Source: JAVVEH01 sp032251435 (GTDB taxonomy: Bacteria; Verrucomicrobiota; Lentisphaeria; Oligosphaerales; MVZH01). From it: a stretch of 64,000 bases of DNA. Below are positions 23,312-31,555 of the stretch, piece after piece (the first letter of the stretch is position 1; each line of letters opens with the position of its first letter). The notes below the pieces were generated by a model, which had not been told where the DNA came from, ran no database searches, and was given only the letters and a program-made list of their open reading frames with translations. The position numbers were made by a program, and so were the translations under genes. The stretch lies in assembly GCA_032251435.1 (NCBI GenBank), contig JAVVEH010000003.1:1-64000 (forward strand), written 5' to 3'.

Positions 23312-24361
23312 TTATTCCTCGCTGGTATCCTCAACGGTGTCCACTGTTTTCTTGTCGTCCACTTGCGCCGCGGCGCCGTCCAGCCGTTCCCGGATTTTCG
23401 TCAGAATGCGTTGTTGCAGGTCGCTGTCCTCCTTGATGGCGGTTTTGGCCGCTTCCCGGCCTTGCCCGATTTGCTCTGTTTCGAAGGAAAACCAAGACCC
23501 GCGTTTTTCAAGCAGTTTCATTTCCAGAGCGACATCCAAAATAGAGCCCGCGCGGGAAATGCCTTCGGCGTACATGATGTCAAATTCCGCGACTTTAAAG
23601 GGCGCCGCCATCTTGTTTTTCACCACTTTGACTTTGGTGCGGTTACCCAAGGCTTCGCCGCTGGACGCCTTAATGGTGGCCACCCGTCGGATTTCCAGAC
23701 GCACGGACGCGTAAAACTTCAACGCCCGGCCGCCTGGAGTGGTTTCAGGATTGCCGAACATAACGCCGATTTTTTCCCGAATCTGGTTGGTGAAAATCAC
23801 CGCGCAACGGCCTTTGCCGATGATACCGGTAAGTTTGCGGAGCGCCTGGGACATCAATCGGGCCTGAAGACCGACGTGACTGTCACCCATCTGCCCTTCA
23901 ATTTCAGCCCGCGGCACCAATGCGGCGACTGAGTCGAGAACCAGCACATCTATCGCGTTGCTGCGCACGAGCGTTTCGGCGATATTCAACGCGTCCTCAC
24001 CGCAATCCGGCTGAGACACAAGCAACTCAGCGGTGTTCACACCAATCACTTCAGCATATTGCGGATCCAGCGCGTGTTCAGTATCGATAAAGGCGCAAAC
24101 CCCGCCGGCCTTTTGGGCGTTGGCGATGATGTGCTGACAAAGCGTGGTCTTACCCGATGATTCCGGCCCGAAAATTTCCGTAACCCGCCCGCGGGGAACA
24201 CCGCCGATACCCAACGCGATATCCAGCGACAACGCGCCGGTGCTGATTGTGGAGACATTTTGGTGCGTGCTGTCCCCCAGGCGGATAATGGAGCCTTTGC
24301 CGAACTCTTTTTCGATTTGCCCCAAGGCCAGTTGAAGATTTCTGTCCCGCGCGTCTGCCAT
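23312..24361 (-). CDS. recA: Recombinase RecA
   Basis: RecA forms filaments on single-stranded DNA for strand exchange and SOS signalling. The 349-residue protein has Walker A 'GPESSGKT' (65-72), Walker B 'DVLVLDSVAAL', loop L1 'EIEGQMGDSHVGLQARLMSQALRKL', and loop L2 'IFTNQIREKIGVMFGNPETTPGGRALKFY'. The C terminus is acidic, as in other RecA proteins. cinA is upstream on the same strand with a 78-base gap, a common bacterial pairing. No LexA box could be recognised by eye in that gap. Confidence 0.98.
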   Translation of the reverse strand: MADARDRNLQLALGQIEKEFGKGSIIRLGDSTHQNVSTISTGALSLDIALGIGGVPRGRVTEIFGPESSGKTTLCQHIIANAQKAGGVCAFIDTEHALDPQYAEVIGVNTAELLVSQPDCGEDALNIAETLVRSNAIDVLVLDSVAALVPRAEIEGQMGDSHVGLQARLMSQALRKLTGIIGKGRCAVIFTNQIREKIGVMFGNPETTPGGRALKFYASVRLEIRRVATIKASSGEALGNRTKVKVVKNKMAAPFKVAEFDIMYAEGISRAGSILDVALEMKLLEKRGSWFSFETEQIGQGREAAKTAIKEDSDLQQRILTKIRERLDGAAAQVDDKKTVDTVEDTSEE

Positions 24362-24439
24362 GATGAGTCTCCTGTGTTTGGTTATAAGTGGCGGTAAATA
24401 ATACGACGGATAAAACCGTTATGATCCGTATGATCGTTG

Positions 24440-25687
24440 TCACACATCCGGGATGTGATCCGACGCCTCCAGTAACATATCGCGACATTCAGAAAACGCC
24501 GTCGCCCGGGCTCTGAGCCGGACATTTTCCCGATTGCCGGGATACGTCTGTTCGAACACCCGGCGATAACCGGGGCCGGCAATGGCGATATACACCCTGC
24601 CAACGGGTTTTTCCGGTGTCCCCCCACCGGGGCCGGCGATGCCGGTGACGGCGATCCCCCAGTCCGCCCCGCTTTTCGCCAGCAACCCGTCAACCATCGC
24701 CAAGGCCGTGGCCTCACTGACGGCGCCATACGTGGTCAATGTTTCGGCAGGCACGTCAAGACAGGCGGTTTTAAGGGCGTTTGAATAGGTGATAAAGCCG
24801 CCGCTGAACCATTGGGAAGATCCAGGTCTAGCGGTCAATTCGGCGCCTAAAAGACCGCCCGTGCAAGACTCAGCCACCGCCAGAGTCCAGTGGCGCTCGG
24901 TCAACAGCCGGGCGATGGATCCCACGACATCCCCGTCTTCGGGAGGAATGATCTCACGCTTGAATTCTTCCACGACGAGGGCGGCCATATGGTCCAAAAA
25001 CGCGGTCTCCGCGGGTGTCGCCGTCAACCGGATATCAACGGTGGAGGGGCGGGCGCAATAAGCCGGCTCGACGGTTGAACAGTTCCGCAGGATCTTTTTG
25101 ACCCGTTCTTCGACGATGGATTCGGGCACCCCGCTGACGGTCAAAGACCGGCGGCTGACCCGCGGCGCTCCCCGGCTGACCAGCCGGGGTAAAACGTGAT
25201 CGGTGAACATGGGCTGCAACTCCCGCGGCGGACCGGGCAGCAGAATCATGAGTTTATCACCAGCCGGGCACCACAAGCCGGGAGCCGTTCCATTCTCATT
25301 CGGCAGGACGGTCGCCCCCCGGGGAACCATGGACTGAACCAGCAGGGCATCCCGTCGCAATGTGACCCCGCGGCAGGTCAGAAAATCCGCGATGCGGTCG
25401 TGGATGTGCTGGTGGAATTCCAGCTCCGCGCCTAAAACCTCCGCGGCGACACCCCGGGTCAAGTCATCGCTGGTGGGGCCGAGGCCGCCGACAGTGATCA
25501 CGACATCCGCGGCGGCCAGTTCCCGCTGAAACGTGTCCCGCATGACGGCGGGAAAGTCCGGCACGCATGTCTCTTGGGCGACAACGAAACCCAGCGCTTC
25601 CAAAGATGATCCTAAAAACGCCAGATTGGTGTTCAGCGTGTGCCCGATAAGCAGTTCCGTTCCGATGCATACGATGTGGATATTCAC
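24440..25687 (-). CDS. cinA: CinA family protein (competence/damage-inducible; NMN amidohydrolase domain)
   Basis: The 415-residue protein has an N-terminal MoCF-like domain (about 1-170, 'CIGTELLIGHTLNTNLAFLG' and 'VVITVGGLGPTSDDLTRGV'). This acts as an ADP-ribose pyrophosphatase in studied members. The C-terminal CinA/PncC domain (about 255-410) has 'LAVAESCTGGLLGAELTARPGSSQWFSGGFITYSNALK' and 'GIAVTGIAGPGGGTPEKPVGRVY'. PncC domains deamidate NMN to NaMN for NAD recycling; the catalytic Ser and Lys region is intact. It precedes recA on the same strand, as in many bacteria. It starts with its usual 'MNIHIVCIGTELL'. Confidence 0.95.
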   Translation of the reverse strand: MNIHIVCIGTELLIGHTLNTNLAFLGSSLEALGFVVAQETCVPDFPAVMRDTFQRELAAADVVITVGGLGPTSDDLTRGVAAEVLGAELEFHQHIHDRIADFLTCRGVTLRRDALLVQSMVPRGATVLPNENGTAPGLWCPAGDKLMILLPGPPRELQPMFTDHVLPRLVSRGAPRVSRRSLTVSGVPESIVEERVKKILRNCSTVEPAYCARPSTVDIRLTATPAETAFLDHMAALVVEEFKREIIPPEDGDVVGSIARLLTERHWTLAVAESCTGGLLGAELTARPGSSQWFSGGFITYSNALKTACLDVPAETLTTYGAVSEATALAMVDGLLAKSGADWGIAVTGIAGPGGGTPEKPVGRVYIAIAGPGYRRVFEQTYPGNRENVRLRARATAFSECRDMLLEASDHIPDV

Positions 25688-25946
25688 ACAAAAACTCCCG
25701 GAAGAGGGTTAAAAACAATGCGTTTACAATAGTCACCTTTCACCACTATGCAAGTATTTATTAGTAAAAAAAGTGACCTGTCACACCGCCCGGCGAGTCC
25801 AGCCTGTCCCGCCACCGCGGACCGCCCCGGGCGACAGGCCACGTGACACGGAGAAAAATGCCATACACCACGTGCATGATTGATGATTTGACCTATATTG
25901 CTGACCGGGCCGGCTTGACTCATTCACGCCCATTACCGAGGAAATC

Positions 25947-26621
25947 ATGATGGTGTCAGGTCATAAAATCATCGCGTTTTTGCGTTTCAAGTGGGCGCTT
26001 CCAGTCGTCGGCGTCATGCTGTGTCTATTTTTTCTAAGCGTGGGTCACACGGTGGTGAAAGCCCGTTTATCCGCGGAGATTTATCAGTCCCGGCTGGCGG
26101 ATTTGACCCGGGAGTACGCGGATCTCCGCGAGCGCTACAACGCCGCGGTCACGCGCAGCGCGGTGACCGAGCTGGTGGTGGCTCAAGGCAAGCTGTCGGT
26201 CCGGATAAAATCGGCCGCCGGGGTGATAAAAACAATCCCTGTCCCCTGTGATCCCGCCGCTGAAATTTATGTGGACTACATTATTCAAGACGGCCGGTTG
26301 TGGATTCGCCGCGTGTTTGACGCCCGCACGCCGCCGGAGCGGGCGACGGTGATTGATCCCGCTTGGGCGTGTCTGGATTGGGATGATGAGAAGCTCGACC
26401 ACGGCAAGGCCGTATATCGCCAGCTTGATGAGGGGTGTTGGATCATCACAGTGACCGGGAACGGGTCTTTGGGACTGGTGAAGACGACCCGTTCCGCCAG
26501 CGAAAATCTTGTCTCCCCGCCGTCCATTGCGGATTTTCACAAAGCGACTGAATTAGCCCGCGGCGAGGTGGATGACATCGGTTTGGCGGATGTGATCAGA
26601 CACCTGTTCCGCAAGCGCTGA
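25947..26621 (+). CDS. Membrane-anchored coiled-coil protein, function unknown
   Basis: The 224-residue protein has one N-terminal membrane helix (about 17-36). A coiled-coil stretch follows ('YQSRLADLTREYADLRERYNAAV', about 48-70), then a beta-rich periplasmic domain with 'KLSVRIKSAAGVIKTIPVPC' and 'YVDYIIQDGRLWIRRVFDA'. Both parts suggest an oligomeric envelope protein. A ribosome site GAGGAAATC precedes the ATG. It lies 80 bases before a hybrid histidine kinase on the same strand, so they may be expressed together and it could sense or pass on a signal; nothing in the sequence proves this. Confidence 0.55.
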   Translation: MMVSGHKIIAFLRFKWALPVVGVMLCLFFLSVGHTVVKARLSAEIYQSRLADLTREYADLRERYNAAVTRSAVTELVVAQGKLSVRIKSAAGVIKTIPVPCDPAAEIYVDYIIQDGRLWIRRVFDARTPPERATVIDPAWACLDWDDEKLDHGKAVYRQLDEGCWIITVTGNGSLGLVKTTRSASENLVSPPSIADFHKATELARGEVDDIGLADVIRHLFRKR

Positions 26622-26701
26622 CGCGGCGGGGCGCGCCTCATTTCTTGCGGATTCCGCCCGCTGGACTATATTTGCGGATCTGGCTATGTTTTTTATTCCG
26701 T

Positions 26702-28915
26702 ATGTCAATGACCATGCCAAAATATTCACAAACAACCTTTGTTTTCCTGAAGTTTGTCACGCCGTTTATCCTGCTGCTGCTGCTGATCCTGGCCGCCATG
26801 GAATTTAACACGCGTGTCGGGAAGCTGGAAGTCTTCTGCCTGGATGCCGGAATCGCCTGGGAACGACTCCGCTCGATGAGCGCGGACCGTTTTCACACGT
26901 GCAGATTGACTGACGACGGGGACACGGAGCGGTGGCGGGGGGCGGTCGCCGAATATGATCAGCGCATGACTGCGTTAGATCGGGCGTTTTGGCTCCGGTT
27001 TTCAGACTCCGTCACCAAAGAAACAATTAATGACACCCTCCTGGCTTGGGAAAAGTGCCGTCTGGACTTGGACCGCCTGGAGAGCGGGCGGACTGAGTGG
27101 CTGGCCGCCAACCGGCCGCGGCCGGACATGGGCGACGCGGATTATCGCCAGTGGCTGGCCGCGGAATTGCGGGGAGATTACACACAGTTTAAGAAAAATG
27201 GTGAGACCGTCGTTCATGATTTACGGAAAGCGTCACGCGCGGCTCACGCGACGCAGTCGAGCCGCGGCTGGGTGATTGTCGGGTTGGGGCTGATTGGCCT
27301 GCTCGTTTTGTTGTGGACGGTTTACCGGTATTTGGCCGCGGCCCGCCGGGAGCGGGAAGCCGCGCTTGAAGAGCTCAAAAAGGGCGAGGGAAGTTTGCGC
27401 ATCATCCTAAACTCCATTGGTGACGGCGTGATCGCGGTGGATGTGAATGGGCATATTCTCCAAATGAATCCCGTCGCGGAAAAAATGACCGGGCATTCGG
27501 GGGATAAGGCGAAGGGGCGGCTCCTAGGAGACATTTTAAAGATGGTCGATATCATCCACCGGGAGCCGCTCGGCTTTTTGAATGATGGCGAAAAAGACGA
27601 TGCCGCGGAGCGGAATATCGAGGCGGTCTTGGTGAGTGGCGAGGGGGAGGAAACGCATGTGGCCCTGAACCGGGCGCCCATTTTAGATAGCAATCAGCAT
27701 GTTGTGGGAACGGTTTTCGCGCTGCGGGATATTAGTCAGGAGCATGAGTTGCAACGGCAATTGCGCCAGGCTCAGAAAATGGAGGCCGTGGGGACACTGG
27801 CCGGTGGCGTGGCTCATGATTTTAACAACTTACTGGCCGGCATTCTCGGCAATGCCCAGCTCATTGAGGCGGGGATGGGACCGGACAATCCGGATGCCGG
27901 GTGTGTGGCCGACCTCATCAAGTCCGCCGAACGCGCGGCGGATTTGACCCGCAAATTATTAGACTTCTCCCACAAGGGAACCCCGGTGATGGCGGTTGTC
28001 GACACCCATGCCCTTGTCGACGAGGTGATTCACGTGCTGGAACATTCCGTCGGTGACTCGATCGTTGTCAAGCGGGATCTCATGACCGGGAGTCCGCATA
28101 TGCGGGGCGATGCCAACCAGCTCCAAAACGCGGTGTTAAATCTCTGCTTGAACGCCCGTGACGCCATGCCGGATGGCGGGACCATCACGCTGGCTACAGC
28201 GCTCGTCAAGGTTGATGGCCGCATGTTCATTTCCCCCATGAACCAGTTAGCCCCGGGCACCTATGTCAAGATAAGTGTCACGGACACGGGTGTGGGCATA
28301 CCCTTCGGCTTACGCGAGAAAATTTTTGAGCCGTTCTTTACCACGAAAGCGAAAGGCAAAGGCACAGGATTGGGACTCGCCAGCGTTTACGCGTGCGTGG
28401 TCGAACACAAAGGAGCGATTCAAATTGAAAGTGACGAAGGGGACGGAACCGTGTTCAGTGTGTTTTTACCGGCCACTGATGATGTGACTGATGACAAACG
28501 ATCAGGAAAGGCAGGTGAGTCCATGCGTGGTGAAGGCCATATTTTAATTGTTGACGACGAGGATGTGGTGCGCAAATTCGGGGCGAGAGCCTTGGAAGCC
28601 CTCGGCTACCAGGTCTCCACGGCTTCGGACGGTCTGGAGGGGGTGATCACCTTCCATAAACTGGGCGACCAAATTGATCTGGTACTGCTGGACATTGTCA
28701 TGCCCAAAATGGATGGTGTCGCCGCGTTCAAGCGGATGCGGGAATTGAACCCCAAGATTCCCATTCTGTTATGCAGCGGCTTCAGCCGGCCGGCCGCGTT
28801 GGACGACATGCTCGCCCAAGGGGCTGCCGGCTTCATCGCCAAGCCCTACCGGATTGATCAATTGTCCCGGGAAGTGCATCGTATCATCAACCGAGACGCG
28901 GCGGCGGCCGAGTGA
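26702..28915 (+). CDS. Hybrid sensor histidine kinase with PAS and receiver domains
   Basis: The protein has two membrane helices (near residues 10-30 and 195-215) around a periplasmic helical sensor of about 165 residues. A PAS domain follows ('LRIILNSIGDGVIAVDVNGHILQMNPVAEKMTGHS'), then a HisKA region with the phospho-His in 'AGGVAHDFNNLLAGILGNAQ'. The HATPase domain has an N box 'LNLCLNARDAM', 'VTDTGVGIP' and 'GKGTGLGLASVYACV'. A C-terminal receiver has 'ILIVDDEDVV' and the phospho-Asp in 'LVLLDIVMPKMDG'. No separate output domain is encoded nearby, so the target regulator is unknown. The start is uncertain: in-frame candidates are 26645 (TTG), 26702, 26708 and 26714. Confidence 0.9.
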   Translation: MSMTMPKYSQTTFVFLKFVTPFILLLLLILAAMEFNTRVGKLEVFCLDAGIAWERLRSMSADRFHTCRLTDDGDTERWRGAVAEYDQRMTALDRAFWLRFSDSVTKETINDTLLAWEKCRLDLDRLESGRTEWLAANRPRPDMGDADYRQWLAAELRGDYTQFKKNGETVVHDLRKASRAAHATQSSRGWVIVGLGLIGLLVLLWTVYRYLAAARREREAALEELKKGEGSLRIILNSIGDGVIAVDVNGHILQMNPVAEKMTGHSGDKAKGRLLGDILKMVDIIHREPLGFLNDGEKDDAAERNIEAVLVSGEGEETHVALNRAPILDSNQHVVGTVFALRDISQEHELQRQLRQAQKMEAVGTLAGGVAHDFNNLLAGILGNAQLIEAGMGPDNPDAGCVADLIKSAERAADLTRKLLDFSHKGTPVMAVVDTHALVDEVIHVLEHSVGDSIVVKRDLMTGSPHMRGDANQLQNAVLNLCLNARDAMPDGGTITLATALVKVDGRMFISPMNQLAPGTYVKISVTDTGVGIPFGLREKIFEPFFTTKAKGKGTGLGLASVYACVVEHKGAIQIESDEGDGTVFSVFLPATDDVTDDKRSGKAGESMRGEGHILIVDDEDVVRKFGARALEALGYQVSTASDGLEGVITFHKLGDQIDLVLLDIVMPKMDGVAAFKRMRELNPKIPILLCSGFSRPAALDDMLAQGAAGFIAKPYRIDQLSREVHRIINRDAAAAE

Positions 28916-28923
28916 GTGTCAAT

Positions 28924-29601
28924 TCAGCTTCTCACGCCATATTCAGCCCGATAGGCGTCAATGCGCGCTTTCATCGTGTCGTCCACCAGCACGGCCCCGT
29001 TAATCTCGCGGTTGTGAAGATGCCCCACGATGTCATCCAGCGTGACAATGGGAATCGTGATTAACCCGAACTCATCCCGCAACTCCGCCAACGCCCCCCG
29101 CTCTGTCCGCCCCCGCTCCATCCGGTCCACTGAGACGATCAACGCCTTCACCTCCACCGCCGCCGACGCTTTGAGCAGCGGCACGCTCTCCCGGACCGAT
29201 GTTCCCGCCGTCGTCACATCTTCCACGATGACCACCCGGTCGCCGTCGCTGAGTTGGTGACCGATCAGCGAGCCGCCTTCACCGTGGTCTTTCGCCTCTT
29301 TGCGGTTGAACGCCACGCCGACATCATGATGGAATGACTGCGCCAGAGCCACTCCCGTGGTCACCGCCAGAGGAATCCCTTTATAGGCCGGGCCGAACAA
29401 ACAGTCGAAATCATCCCCGAGCGTCTCATGCAGGGCCTGAGCGTAATAGTCGCCCAATTGTTTCATTTCCATGCCGGTGTTATACTGTCCGGTGTTGATG
29501 AAAAAGGGGGTCTCGCGACCGGATTTTGTGATAAAATCGCCGAAGGTCAGCACGCCCGCTTGAACCATGAATTCAATAAAATCCTGTTTGTATCGCCGCA
29601 T
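28924..29601 (-). CDS. pyrE: Orotate phosphoribosyltransferase
   Basis: PyrE makes OMP from orotate and PRPP in pyrimidine synthesis. From the ATG at 29601 (GAAGG ribosome site) the protein has 225 residues. It shows 'DFITKSGRETPFFINTGQYNTG', 'LFGPAYKGIPLAVTTGVAL', 'AFNRKEAKDHGEGGSLIGHQL' with the catalytic Lys/Asp loop, and the PRPP signature 'VVIVEDVTTAGTSVRES'. An in-frame start at 29664 adds 21 residues unlike the family. It is convergent with the histidine kinase gene, with only eight bases between their ends. Confidence 0.95.
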   Translation of the reverse strand: MRRYKQDFIEFMVQAGVLTFGDFITKSGRETPFFINTGQYNTGMEMKQLGDYYAQALHETLGDDFDCLFGPAYKGIPLAVTTGVALAQSFHHDVGVAFNRKEAKDHGEGGSLIGHQLSDGDRVVIVEDVTTAGTSVRESVPLLKASAAVEVKALIVSVDRMERGRTERGALAELRDEFGLITIPIVTLDDIVGHLHNREINGAVLVDDTMKARIDAYRAEYGVRS

Positions 29602-29739
29602 CGGATACCATCCTTCATTGATTTGTTCCAGGGAACCATCGATCGCCCGCCGGTCGGAAAACACAGGGGAGACCGCCCGGGCGTAATGTACCGCTGGTTA
29701 ATGTGTTTTTCACGCACGGCGGGAAAAAAACGGGGTCCG

Positions 29740-31554
29740 TCAGGATGATTCACCCAGGAGCCGGGTTTCCGCCTGTTCAACAAACTGACTGGTATAGAGA
29801 TTGTAATAGGCGCCGCGGCGGGCGATCAGGTCTCTGTGGGAGCCTTTTTCAAGGATATGTCCTTGTCGGAGTAAAACGATTTCATCCGCTTGCCGAATCG
29901 TGGACAGCCGGTGGGCGATGACCAGACTGGTGCGCCCTTTCAACACCCGGTCGATGGCTGTTTGAACAACACGCTCCGTCTCCGTGTCAATCGCGGACGT
30001 GGCCTCATCAAGAATCAGCAGCTTGGGTTGGGCCAAAACGACCCGGGCCAGGGAGATGAGCTGCCGCTGTCCCACCGAGAGCCGCGCCCCGTTTTCTCCC
30101 ACGTTAAACGCGTAACCCCCTTCGCAGTCCATGATAAACTCATGCGCGCCCACAACCCGGGCGGCGGCCTCAACCGCGTCATCGGTGGCGGCCAAGTCCC
30201 CATAGACGATGTTATCCCGGACACTGCCACTGAATAAGTGAGGGGTTTGCAAAACGATGCCGATGTGACGCCGCAACCATGTCACCGGCATATCCAGATA
30301 ATCCACGCCATCAATAAGAATACGTCCGCCCACGGGTTCATAAAAGCGGCACAGGAGGCTGCTGATCGTGGTTTTTCCCGCTCCCGTCTCGCCAACCAGG
30401 GCGACACTGCCACCGGCTGGTATGGTGAGCGAAAAACGGGTCAGGACGGGTTCCTTGGGCGTGTAATGAAACGACACATCCTCAAATATGACATTCCCGT
30501 TGAAGTCGGGTAGATGACCGCTTTGTTCCAGCTCAACGGCGGTCGGCGTGTCGACAACATCCGGCGGGGTTTCCAGCATGGAGAAAACACGCTCGGCGCA
30601 GGCCCGGGCGTTTTGCAACTGAGGGAAGCGTTTCGCGAGATCCTGCAGGGGAGTGAAAAAGCTTCCCGCATAAGCGACGAAAGCCACCAGCGTCCCGTAA
30701 CTGACGGTTCCAGCGATGACACCGTCGCCGCCGAGCCAGATGACCAAGCCGCTGCCCAGTGTGCTGAACAAAAGCACGAGCGGGAAGTAAACCGCCGCCC
30801 GGCGGGCGGCGTTGATCGACACCGTTTCCATATGCCCGGCCAGTGTGTCAAATTCCGTCAACGCCCGCGCTTCCCGCGTCAGTGTGCGGGTGGTGACGGC
30901 CCCTTGAACGCCCTCGTTAAATCCGCCGGTCATTTCGGAATTGGCCTGCCGGACTTCCCGGTATTTTTTCAACGTCACCCATTGCGAGCGAATGACGATT
31001 AAAAACAGCACCGGCACCACGGATAAGACAACAAGCGCCAATTTCACCTCTAAAAACAGCATGATCAGGGCGATGATGATGGTTTTCCCAAGACCATCGA
31101 CTAAATCGACAAGCCCCCAGGCGAACATGCGTGACAGTTCCAGCGTGTCCGATGTCAGGCGCGACATTAACCAGCCCACCGCATGTTTATCGAAGTAGGA
31201 AAAGGACAGTGTCTGCAGGTGTTTGAATCCGTCCCGCCGAATATCATGGCTGATGCCAGTGTGGATCAACGCGCCTGTGGTGATCATCCAGCGGACAGCG
31301 ATTCCCCGCACCAATGCGAAGCCGAGGCAGACGATGGAAAACAGGAAGAGGCCCTCATGCTGTTCAGCTCTGGCGTATGAGTCAATCGCCCACTTTGACA
31401 GCAGCGGCAAGCCGGCATCGGAGCCGGAAAAGGCGAGCATGATCAAGGTGAGTTGAAGGAATTGGCGGCGGTACGGTTTGGCGTACGGCAGCAATTTCAT
31501 CAGAACTGATCGTCCAGGCGCCGGCGCGAAGGTTTGATCTTTCCGGGTTGACAC
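29740..31554 (-). CDS. ABC exporter subunit 2 (heterodimeric, TM287/288-like)
   Basis: This is an about 604-residue half-transporter with six membrane helices (about 20-310) and an ATPase domain. The ATPase domain has Walker A 'GETGAGKTT', a normal Walker B with catalytic Glu 'LLILDEATSAID', and H-loop 'LVIAHRLSTI'. Its signature motif is LSVGQ instead of LSGGQ. The upstream partner has a normal signature but Asp for the catalytic Glu, the usual split of one degenerate and one working ATP site in heterodimeric exporters. I prefer the GTG at 31554, just after the partner's stop with GGAG upstream; an ATG at 31500 is possible. Substrate is unknown; lipids or drugs are usual. Confidence 0.85.
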   Translation of the reverse strand: MSTRKDQTFAPAPGRSVLMKLLPYAKPYRRQFLQLTLIMLAFSGSDAGLPLLSKWAIDSYARAEQHEGLFLFSIVCLGFALVRGIAVRWMITTGALIHTGISHDIRRDGFKHLQTLSFSYFDKHAVGWLMSRLTSDTLELSRMFAWGLVDLVDGLGKTIIIALIMLFLEVKLALVVLSVVPVLFLIVIRSQWVTLKKYREVRQANSEMTGGFNEGVQGAVTTRTLTREARALTEFDTLAGHMETVSINAARRAAVYFPLVLLFSTLGSGLVIWLGGDGVIAGTVSYGTLVAFVAYAGSFFTPLQDLAKRFPQLQNARACAERVFSMLETPPDVVDTPTAVELEQSGHLPDFNGNVIFEDVSFHYTPKEPVLTRFSLTIPAGGSVALVGETGAGKTTISSLLCRFYEPVGGRILIDGVDYLDMPVTWLRRHIGIVLQTPHLFSGSVRDNIVYGDLAATDDAVEAAARVVGAHEFIMDCEGGYAFNVGENGARLSVGQRQLISLARVVLAQPKLLILDEATSAIDTETERVVQTAIDRVLKGRTSLVIAHRLSTIRQADEIVLLRQGHILEKGSHRDLIARRGAYYNLYTSQFVEQAETRLLGESS

Positions 31555-31555
31555 G

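Noticed and set aside
24362..24439. LexA/SOS box before recA
   Set aside because: No palindromic operator of a known LexA type can be seen; lineage-specific boxes cannot be excluded by eye.
25688..25946. Riboswitch or RNA gene upstream of the 25947 gene
   Set aside because: Some short inverted pairs (CCTGTC/GACAGG) occur, but no conserved core of a known RNA is recognisable.
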